Shown here: positions 51,859 to 58,864 of the stretch, one piece after another | Position numbering within the stretch: the first letter of the stretch is position 1 | Layout: each line of letters begins with the position of its first letter | Origin: Nitrospira sp. | GTDB lineage: Bacteria > Nitrospirota > Nitrospiria > Nitrospirales > Nitrospiraceae | DNA length: 60,023 nucleotides | NCBI GenBank assembly: GCA_019636945.1 | Contig: JAHBWO010000006.1 | Coordinates: 1 to 60,023, forward strand | Direction of reading: 5' to 3' | Notes under the pieces: generated by a model | The model's input: the letters and a program-made list of their open reading frames with translations, nothing else | Databases searched by the model: none | What the model was told of the DNA's origin: nothing | Translations under genes and position numbers: made by a program

Positions 51859-53430
51859 ATGCACCTGTTCGATCCGCAGCCTCTCATCACATTACAGCAT
51901 GAATTTCGTCTCTCGATGCGTCGACTGTATGCTGATCTGTGTCGGGAACTGCACGCTGACTACGTTGATCTGTCGAGAGAGTTGAAGCTTCCAACCAGTT
52001 TCTTTGACCGTCTCCGCTCAGAGCTCCCACTGGAGTGCTATTCTAGATGGAAAGTTGTCGGTTGGGTGGAAACATTGAATGATCTCGTCTATCTTCTTGA
52101 TGTGTATCGGCAACTGATAAGAGAGCAGGATCGGAGCGCGTTTGCATCACAGTTTTTTGATGAATGCCGGGAGAAGTTTTTTGAGCATGGCTACATGGAC
52201 GATCTATTCCCAAGTGGCCGTCCGCAGGTACGTGGTCTGGAGAAGCGAGTGTTGGCATTATGTCGACGACTGACGCAGGAGTTGACTGAGGAGTCGCTCT
52301 GGTTCGACCCATCTGGGACGGTGCAGTGGCTCTGCCAGCGGAAACTGACGCAGTGGGAGGTCTCAGGAAGTCTCTCGGACAATTTTGAGCGTGGCGAACA
52401 AGCTGGGACGCTTTCCGTTGATCTGACTGGGGCGTGGTGTCAGGCGCCAGATGAGGTGCGGCGGGCGGTCCGTCAATCAGCAGGTCGAGTGGTCGTTCGG
52501 GTGGAACCGGCTCGTATCTCGCTCAAGATCGGCAAGACCGTCTCGCCGGTGTGGTCACGTGACGGCGGGCAGGGACAATGGCACTGGGCCTATGTTCCAT
52601 CGGTCGTCGCCATTCAACGCCAGGGTGTCCCAGTCACGGTCGGCCCCATGCTGGTTTACGGAAACGACCGTCAACCCAAAACTGTGAAGCCCACTGATAC
52701 GAAACAGATCGATCGAATCACGCGTGCTTGGGAAACGATTCAATTGGCGTGGCCGGAGGGATACGATCTCTTAATGTTGCTCACCGACCGCATTATTCCG
52801 CTTCAGGCAAAGGGTGTCGTCAGTTTCAGTTATCGCCATCGGCCAGGGCTGTCATTTATCAATTGTTTTGATCGTGGCAATCTCGACCTGATTGATGATC
52901 TCGTTCATGAGAACAGTCATCACCATCTCAATTTGCTCTTGCGAAAGCATGTCATGTATCGCGGCGACCATAACCAACAGATCTTCTATTCGCCATGGCG
53001 ACGAAGCCTCCGTCCGCTGCGGGGCATTCTCCATGCAACCTTTACCTTTACCATGGGAGCGCTCTTATTCGAGCGGCTTTCATCCTGGGGAGTCGGTCGT
53101 CATGGAGGAGCAGCATGGAAACGGGCGGGGCTGACCATGCGAGATTTACAGCGAGCTCGATTCCGCTGCCTGGAAGAACTGGCGTCGGTTCGCTACTCGC
53201 TGCAAGATTTGCACTATGCTGATCACCATCTTGGATGGTTGACGGGTTCAGGTCGGCGCGTAGTTGGACAGCTCACCGACGTGATTGATCGTGTCGAGCG
53301 AAATAGCAAGCGCATGGCCCGTGACATCGACCGTTCTCCGTTTGGACCTGCCTTGCGGAAACATCTCAAGGAACTGCAGAGAGCCCGCCATGCCTATGGG
53401 CCGATGCGTGTCACTCCAGTCACATCGTAG
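51859..53430 (+). CDS. HExxH protein, putative alpha-ketoglutarate peptide beta-hydroxylase
   Basis: 523 residues. The motif HENSH (350-354) sits in LVHENSHHHLNLLL, and about 25 residues on comes FYSPWRRSLRPLRGILHATF. This pair matches, from memory, the HExxH-type alpha-ketoglutarate peptide beta-hydroxylase family linked to ribosomally made peptides. The N-terminal 250 residues are helical and unassigned. No signal peptide is present. No precursor peptide, radical enzyme or exporter is adjacent, so the target is unclear. Its neighbours are rqcH (divergent) and a DUF2059 exported protein. Confidence 0.65.
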   Translation: MHLFDPQPLITLQHEFRLSMRRLYADLCRELHADYVDLSRELKLPTSFFDRLRSELPLECYSRWKVVGWVETLNDLVYLLDVYRQLIREQDRSAFASQFFDECREKFFEHGYMDDLFPSGRPQVRGLEKRVLALCRRLTQELTEESLWFDPSGTVQWLCQRKLTQWEVSGSLSDNFERGEQAGTLSVDLTGAWCQAPDEVRRAVRQSAGRVVVRVEPARISLKIGKTVSPVWSRDGGQGQWHWAYVPSVVAIQRQGVPVTVGPMLVYGNDRQPKTVKPTDTKQIDRITRAWETIQLAWPEGYDLLMLLTDRIIPLQAKGVVSFSYRHRPGLSFINCFDRGNLDLIDDLVHENSHHHLNLLLRKHVMYRGDHNQQIFYSPWRRSLRPLRGILHATFTFTMGALLFERLSSWGVGRHGGAAWKRAGLTMRDLQRARFRCLEELASVRYSLQDLHYADHHLGWLTGSGRRVVGQLTDVIDRVERNSKRMARDIDRSPFGPALRKHLKELQRARHAYGPMRVTPVTS

Positions 53431-53445
53431 AAGGTGTTCTATTTC

Positions 53446-53473
53446 TTGACGGGCGGTTCAATCGGAGTAGACT
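53446..53473 (+). promoter_or_regulatory. Putative promoter of the DUF2059 gene
   Basis: TTGACG (53446-53451), 16-base spacer, TAGACT (53468-53473). It lies 21 bp before the ATG at 53495, so the leader would be about 15 nt. Moderate match. Confidence 0.35.
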
Positions 53474-53494
53474 CGGTCGCAAGAGGTGAGAGCT

Positions 53495-54082
53495 ATGCCC
53501 GGCCGGAAGAATAGACAGCATGGCAGTCTTCCACAGGTTGCTCTACTTGGGTGCCTCTGTAGCCTGACAATGATTGTCGGGGCGACTGCTGCAGGTGCGG
53601 CCACAATCGAGAACTCTAAGTCTATCAAGATTGAGAAGTTGCTGACGCTGATCCGGGTCTCAGAACTTGAGTCGGAGTACGAAACGCTCACACAAAAGTA
53701 TGTTACTGAGTATGAGCAACAAATCAGAAAGTCCATCGCAGCCAGCTACCCCAATGTATCAGGTGATACGAAGAAGGAAATCGAACGACTGCTCGATGCG
53801 TTCTTGAAAGACATCAGGCAGTCGATGGGGAGAGTGGAAACCCTCCACGATCATCTTAAGCAGGCCTATTCGAGAAACTTTGGCGAAGAGGAACTGGATC
53901 GCCTGATTGCGCACTATTCCTCTCCGGTCGGTGAAAAAGATGCGGGGATGAAGAAAAGCGCGGCCATCGAATACAACACGATGTGGACCGCTCAATTCAT
54001 GAATCAATACAAGGCCCGCGTTGAAAAGTTGTTACAGGTGGTTGCCCTGGTTGCGCGGGGGAAGGCGAAACAGGGGGCGTAG
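53495..54082 (+). CDS. Exported DUF2059-like protein
   Basis: 195 residues from ATG 53495 (gaggtgag upstream). Signal sequence (LGCLCSLTMIVGATAAGA) then a helical mature part ending with LIAHYSSPVGEKDAGMKK, which matches the DUF2059 C-terminal pattern. In known members it is periplasmic, with no assigned enzyme activity. The neighbouring gene is the HExxH protein, but nothing links them functionally. Confidence 0.7.
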   Translation: MPGRKNRQHGSLPQVALLGCLCSLTMIVGATAAGAATIENSKSIKIEKLLTLIRVSELESEYETLTQKYVTEYEQQIRKSIAASYPNVSGDTKKEIERLLDAFLKDIRQSMGRVETLHDHLKQAYSRNFGEEELDRLIAHYSSPVGEKDAGMKKSAAIEYNTMWTAQFMNQYKARVEKLLQVVALVARGKAKQGA

Positions 54083-54211
54083 CGGCACGATCTCACTCCG
54101 ACCTCCCATCCACTCTTGACGTATGTTGTTCTCTGACGAACTTCGGCAAAGAGGTTGATGAAACCGGACCGGTGTGGCCCGTCTCTTGATCGTCTAGAGG
54201 GAAGAGGTACA

Positions 54212-54766
54212 GTGGAACCGAAGCGTAAGCGAATGATCAATGGGGTAATCTTTACCAGCGCCGTTGCCTTCTGTGTTGGCCTGGCCGATATGGGACAGGC
54301 CCGATCCACGTCAGATCTGTCATCTCCGTACGTCGTTTCGTGGAATCGAACTCTCCCAACGGAGATGCGGTTCATCGTGTTGGCAAACTTCACCAGCGAG
54401 GCAGTCTTGGATCAAGACACGGGTCTGCTCTGGGAGCGGTCTCCTGCGACAGCACGCACTGATTGGAAGGCGGCTCGGTCGTATTGTCTGAATAAGGCGA
54501 TTGGTGGTCAGAGAGGGTGGCGGTTACCGTCGATTGTGGAACTGACCAGCCTACTTGACCCATCTGTCCAGGATTCCGATGCGATGCTTCCAGTGGGCCA
54601 TCCGTTTCAGAACAACCCGTCGGGGTTCTATTGGTCCTCCTCCACAGATGGGGAATCCTCAAAGGCCTGGCATCTTCATTTGAGCAATGGCCATGTCCAT
54701 ATGACCAGTAAAGCCTCTGCGTTCAAAGTCTGGTGTGTGCGAGGAGAAGGTGGAGCGGATCAGTAG
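54212..54766 (+). CDS. DUF1566 domain secreted protein
   Basis: 184 residues from a GTG at 54212; an earlier ATG at 54155 would lack a signal start. A hydrophobic N-terminal stretch (VIFTSAVAFCVGLADMGQA) serves as signal. The DUF1566 domain (~60-180) shows DQDTGLLWERSP, WRLPSIVELTSLLD, FYWSSS and FKVWCVR. Such domains are sugar-binding or lectin-like in fold and usually surface-exposed. Two Cys (YCLN, VWCV) may pair. Confidence 0.75.
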   Translation: MEPKRKRMINGVIFTSAVAFCVGLADMGQARSTSDLSSPYVVSWNRTLPTEMRFIVLANFTSEAVLDQDTGLLWERSPATARTDWKAARSYCLNKAIGGQRGWRLPSIVELTSLLDPSVQDSDAMLPVGHPFQNNPSGFYWSSSTDGESSKAWHLHLSNGHVHMTSKASAFKVWCVRGEGGADQ

Positions 54767-55017
54767 CAGCACGCCGTGTGTTCTTGCTTCCCAGAACCTC
54801 CGCAAACGCTAGTCGAGATCAGTGAAACCTGCCAGTCAGCCACTTCATTCATGCTTTCATCAGTGTTCGGCCAGTCTATCAAAGCATCTCAGTCAGCCAG
54901 GCAAACCTACGAACCAAGGCGGGTCGTTGAAGCGCAATCATCTTTATGACGTGGATTTCCCTCTCCCTAGACATTACCAAAGACGCGTTGTAACATTGTA
55001 AGGACGCGAGGTGGGGC

Positions 55018-55245
55018 ATGATCAAGAGATTACAAAAGCATGGGAACAGCGCGGCGCTGATTATCGAAAAGCCGGTGATGCAGGCCCTGGGCATTACGGA
55101 AGACACTCCCCTGCAAGTCACGGTCAATGGCAATGCACTCGTCATTACGCCGGTGAATGTCGGGGTGGGACCCGAGCGCGTGACGGCCACGGTCAAAGAG
55201 CTGCGGAAGAGGTATGGGCCGATGTTGAAGCGGCTCGCGGACTAA
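55018..55245 (+). CDS. AbrB/MazE-type antitoxin
   Basis: 75 residues. A SpoVT/AbrB-like DNA-binding swapped-hairpin domain: KRLQKHGNSAALIIEKPV (~3-20) and LQVTVNGNALVITPV (~32-46), followed by a helical tail that would wrap the toxin. Partner of the Doc-like toxin 5 bp downstream; together they form a type II toxin-antitoxin module, likely self-repressed. Confidence 0.85.
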   Translation: MIKRLQKHGNSAALIIEKPVMQALGITEDTPLQVTVNGNALVITPVNVGVGPERVTATVKELRKRYGPMLKRLAD

Positions 55246-55249
55246 CATA

Positions 55250-55645
55250 GTGGAAGAGGTCCTCTTTCTCAGTGTGGACGACGTGCTGTTGCTCCACCGC
55301 GATACGATTGACAGTGATGGCGGCTCACATGGCGTGAGAGATTACGGCCTGCTGGATGCAGCTGTGGCCATGCCGCGCCAGCAATTCGGCGGGAAATATC
55401 TCCATGAAGATGTTGCCGCGATGGCGGCTGCCTACATGTTCCACATCGCCCAGAATCATCCCTTTGTTGATGGAAACAAGCGAGCCGCGGTTCTGTCTGC
55501 GCTGGTCTTCCTCAATGTGAATGGAATTGAGACGCTTCCGGATCCCAAGGAGCTGGACTCGGTTACGCTTCAGCTGGCTGCTGGAGAAATGGGAAAGGAC
55601 ATGCTGACGCGGTGGCTTCGGAACCAAATATCTAGAAAGAAATAG
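55250..55645 (+). CDS. Doc-type Fic-domain toxin
   Basis: 131 residues, GTG start. The Fic motif is HPFVDGNKR (70-78), the Doc variant of HxFx(D/E)GN(G/K)R. In Doc of phage P1 this phosphorylates EF-Tu and stops translation. The catalytic His70 and Asp74 are present, so it should be active. The antitoxin is AbrB-type rather than the classical Phd. Confidence 0.9.
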   Translation: MEEVLFLSVDDVLLLHRDTIDSDGGSHGVRDYGLLDAAVAMPRQQFGGKYLHEDVAAMAAAYMFHIAQNHPFVDGNKRAAVLSALVFLNVNGIETLPDPKELDSVTLQLAAGEMGKDMLTRWLRNQISRKK

Positions 55646-55668
55646 AACCAACCGAACGCTGAACTCCT

Positions 55669-56733
55669 CTACGGTTCCACCGTGACCTCCACAAATGCCG
55701 GCAGACTGTCTGCCCCCTTCTTGTCCGTGACACGCAATTTAAACCGATAGGTTCGGGCCTCTGAAACCGTTGGGGCGAGGAATGAGGCCTCTGAATTGTT
55801 GGCATCCAGAAGGGATACCTTACTGCCGCGGACTTGGATCCAGCTATAGTAGAGCGCTTCGCCTTCCGGGTCACGGCTCTTGAGTCCACTCAGTTTGACT
55901 CTGGTACCAGCCTTGACGGACTTGTTCACTCCGGCATCGGCAATTGGCGGTTCATTTGGCTCGTCATTCACATTGACGTCGACGTCTAATGTGGCCTGTC
56001 TACCTCGATTGGTGACGGTGAGGGTGGCTTGGCCATTCCCTACGATCTGAAGCAAACCTCCGGGCAAAATCCTGAGGACTTTTGGGTTTGAAGACTCATA
56101 GCTGGTCCCGCTGGCTGGGTTGCCGATGCGCCGGGCGACTCCGTCCTCAAAGACACCGACGACGGGAAGCTCAAAGATCTTGCCCATCGAATCCACATGG
56201 CCAAAGGCTGATGATTGCCCGGCGCGTCCCAATTGCAACGGCTTCTCTGTTTCAAAGTCGATCGCGGTGAGGGCAGTGGGAGGGGTCACGTGCAGGATCA
56301 CTTCATCGAACATGGATCTGGTTCCCAATCGCCCACGAGAGATTTCAGCCACGGCTAGGAGGCGCATCGGTCCAATGGTATCGTGTGGAACGTGGAGTAG
56401 GCCGCCAAACGGAGGTTCTATTTCGATGGATCCAATCATGGTGACTGGTGCGACGATGGAGCCTGTGGCGGTTGAGTCATCCTGCTCAACCAGGACTTCA
56501 TCCTGCTCACCGTACCAATAGTAGCGGACCTTGACAATGCCGGCGTCCGTACCCAAATCCACCCGCGCAGTAATGGTGGTTCCTGCAACGAGCTTGGCAC
56601 CTTCTGGTGGCTCAGTGATTTTGAAGGCATGAACCGACGAAGCCATTGCAAGGCAAGCGGTGAAGAGGGCAAGGCGAAAGATCCGAAGCCGCGCTTCACG
56701 TTTCACGAGCCATGTTTCATGACGCCTTGTCAT
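55669..56733 (-). CDS. Exported PKD/Ig-like domain protein
   Basis: 354 residues. Hydrophobic signal region (LALFTACLAMASSVHA) after a positively charged lead; the first ~14 residues are repeat-encoded and the true start may be the GTG giving VKREARLRIF. Two or three beta domains: ~37-140, a Big_2-like middle (~185-265) and a C-terminal PKD-type domain (PPIADAGVNKSVKAGT ... FKLRVTDKKGADSLPAF). Probably surface-exposed or periplasmic, with a binding role. Overlaps the permease gene by 4 bp. Confidence 0.65.
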   Translation of the reverse strand: MTRRHETWLVKREARLRIFRLALFTACLAMASSVHAFKITEPPEGAKLVAGTTITARVDLGTDAGIVKVRYYWYGEQDEVLVEQDDSTATGSIVAPVTMIGSIEIEPPFGGLLHVPHDTIGPMRLLAVAEISRGRLGTRSMFDEVILHVTPPTALTAIDFETEKPLQLGRAGQSSAFGHVDSMGKIFELPVVGVFEDGVARRIGNPASGTSYESSNPKVLRILPGGLLQIVGNGQATLTVTNRGRQATLDVDVNVNDEPNEPPIADAGVNKSVKAGTRVKLSGLKSRDPEGEALYYSWIQVRGSKVSLLDANNSEASFLAPTVSEARTYRFKLRVTDKKGADSLPAFVEVTVEP

Positions 56734-56735
56734 CG
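56694..56735 (+). repeat. 7-bp tandem repeat across a gene start
   Basis: Six 7-mers in phase: cttcacg, tttcacg, agccatg, tttcatg, acgcctt, gtcatcg. It covers the start codon of the PKD-domain gene (minus strand) and the final codons of the permease gene. Units match those at 6970 (cttcacg, tttcacg) and 12371 (tttcatg). Confidence 0.65.
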
Positions 56736-58544
56736 CGTCAAGTGATAGGGGACGTCAATGAGAATCACTCGTTCTTTGAACAACAGTGAGGCTTTGAGCA
56801 TGAACGCCCGTTGGTTATGCAGAATGTTTTGCCACCACCGTGCTGGAAGGATCTCCGGGATCACGACGGTCACCCAGGTATTCTGATCTTTCTCGAGAAC
56901 TTCCTCGACGTAGTCGAGGAGCGACCCGAGGACTGAGCGATAGGGTGACGACAGCGCGATCAAATTCACGCCGCCTCCCCATTGAGCCCATTGAATCTTG
57001 ACCTTGGCGCTTTCTTCAGGATCCACATCGATGAACACCGCCCGGATTTCGCCCGGGCGACTTCGAGCATAGTCCAGTGCACGAACTACGGCACGATTCA
57101 TTCCACTGACGGGAATAATGACGATATTGCGGCGAGGCAGTGGCGGTCGTTCCCCTCGGCGGTCCAATGCGACCTGCTCGCTGACGGCCTTATAGTGCGA
57201 GCGGATTCCCTGAAATATGAGGAGGAGGATGGCGACGAGCACAAAGACGATCCACGCACCCTGCATGAACTTGGTGCTGGCGATAATGATTGTCGCAATG
57301 CCGGTCGTTAGGGCACCGACCCCGTTGACGATCAGTTTCGTCTGCCAGTGTGGTCCCTTCTTCTCCAGCCATCGTTTGACCATACCGGCCTGAGACAACG
57401 TAAAGGACGCAAACACCCCGATGGCGTACAAGGGGATCAACCCGTGCGTGTCTCCCTCGAAGATGACGAGCAAGAGGCAGGCAAAGAACCCCAGAATGAT
57501 GATGCCGTTCGAAAATACCAGTCGATCACCGAATGTTGCCATCTGATGGGGCATGAACCCGTCACGAGCCAGAATCGACGCCAGGTGTGGAAAGCCGGCA
57601 AAGGCACTGTTCGCCGCTAGGACGAGCAACGCCATGGTGCCGATTTGAACGGAGTAGTAGATGGGGCCTGTGCCGAACGTCAATCGAGCGAGCTGGGAAA
57701 TTACGGTTTCATCAACCTTTGCCAGGATCCCATGGTGATAGGCCATCCAGCTGATGCCCATGAAGAGCGACGCCAAAATTGTGGACATCCAGACCATGGT
57801 GATGGCGGCGTTTTGTGGCTCCGGCGAACGAAAGGCCTTGACCCCGTTTGAAATCACTTCCATTCCGGTCACCGCTGAGCATCCTGCTGCAAAGGCGCGG
57901 AGGATGAGAAACAGGGTCAGCGCTTCTGTCTCGACAGGGGTTGGGGGGGGGAGGACTGCGCCGGTACTTGCTAGAGATCGAACGGTCCCGACGAGAACCA
58001 GAAGGCCAAGGGCTCCTATGGCAAAATAGGTTGGGACAGCAAAAAACTTGCCGGACTCGCGAACTCCACGGAGATTCATGATGATCATAAACAGAATGGC
58101 GACCAATCCAAGGGCTTCGCGGTGCACGAAGAGACTCGGGATGGCGGATGTCAGGGCTGCAATGCCGGCGGCTACGCTGACCGCCACAGTTAAGACATAG
58201 TCGATCATCAGGGCTGCAGCCGCCACGAGAGCCGGCCGGTCGCCCAGGTTGGTTCGTGCGACGACGTAAGCCCCACCTCCTTCGGGATACTCGTGGATGA
58301 TCTGCCGGTAGGAGATCGTCAACACCAAGACCAGAAACAGGATCGCGAAGCTTACGGGAATCGACCAGGCAATGGCTGCCGGACCAGCGAGAATCAAGAC
58401 CAGGAGGATTTCTTCTGTTCCATAAGCAACGGATGAAATCGCGTTCGAGGAGAAGATGGCAAGAGCGATTGTTTTGGAGAGCCGTTCATGCCTTGCTTGA
58501 GCGGTCTTCAGGGGGTCTCCGACCAACCAGCGTTTCAGAAACAT
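56730..58544 (-). CDS. APC-superfamily permease, KimA-like
   Basis: 604 residues with about twelve membrane helices and a soluble C-terminal domain of ~150 residues. The N-terminal KTIALAIFSSNAISSVAYGT and EILLVLILAG segment resembles KimA (YdaO), the c-di-AMP-controlled potassium importer, as does the length. Ligand specificity cannot be read directly, so an amino-acid permease is an alternative. Single promoter region upstream shared with the divergent helicase. The C-terminal domain could bind a nucleotide regulator. Confidence 0.75.
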   Translation of the reverse strand: MFLKRWLVGDPLKTAQARHERLSKTIALAIFSSNAISSVAYGTEEILLVLILAGPAAIAWSIPVSFAILFLVLVLTISYRQIIHEYPEGGGAYVVARTNLGDRPALVAAAALMIDYVLTVAVSVAAGIAALTSAIPSLFVHREALGLVAILFMIIMNLRGVRESGKFFAVPTYFAIGALGLLVLVGTVRSLASTGAVLPPPTPVETEALTLFLILRAFAAGCSAVTGMEVISNGVKAFRSPEPQNAAITMVWMSTILASLFMGISWMAYHHGILAKVDETVISQLARLTFGTGPIYYSVQIGTMALLVLAANSAFAGFPHLASILARDGFMPHQMATFGDRLVFSNGIIILGFFACLLLVIFEGDTHGLIPLYAIGVFASFTLSQAGMVKRWLEKKGPHWQTKLIVNGVGALTTGIATIIIASTKFMQGAWIVFVLVAILLLIFQGIRSHYKAVSEQVALDRRGERPPLPRRNIVIIPVSGMNRAVVRALDYARSRPGEIRAVFIDVDPEESAKVKIQWAQWGGGVNLIALSSPYRSVLGSLLDYVEEVLEKDQNTWVTVVIPEILPARWWQNILHNQRAFMLKASLLFKERVILIDVPYHLTR

Positions 58545-58864
58545 AGAGGGATTATCTCACAATCCTTGAACTTGGGTGAATGTTAAGATGGTCTTCCTAT
58601 AGGGCGAAAGACCTATAGTAGGCCACGCCCGGTTCTGGCTTGCGAGCCCCACAGTAACCTCTGTACGAGTTGACGCACAAAGACTGATAGGGTATGGTAA
58701 CCCTACATTTCTCTTGTGCTAGTCCGGCGAGAGAAATGCTTCAACCATAACGGACTTCGCGATCGCATCGCGACCAGGTCCAGTTTGGAGCAGCACCACC
58801 CGGTTGTTTCTCCCCTCGGTTCTCTGATCCCGTCATAATGCGATCAAACTGAAAGGATAGTTTA
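58545..58864. other. Divergent intergenic region between permease and helicase
   Basis: 320 bp without a gene. It holds a short hairpin (ctatagg gcgaaaga cctatag, 58597-58618) in the permease leader, and the helicase promoter (58670-58698) and long leader. I looked for a ydaO-type c-di-AMP riboswitch before the permease and did not recognise one. Confidence 0.5.
58670..58698 (+). promoter_or_regulatory. Sigma-70-type promoter for the DEAD-box helicase
   Basis: TTGACG (58670-58675), 17-base spacer, TATGGT (58693-58698). Transcription should start near 58705, leaving a leader of about 160 nt that contains the stem cgcgat...atcgcg around 58765. Confidence 0.6.

Noticed and set aside
58545..58669. 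ydaO-type c-di-AMP riboswitch in the permease leader
   Set aside because: No recognised conserved core; only a 7-bp hairpin is visible.
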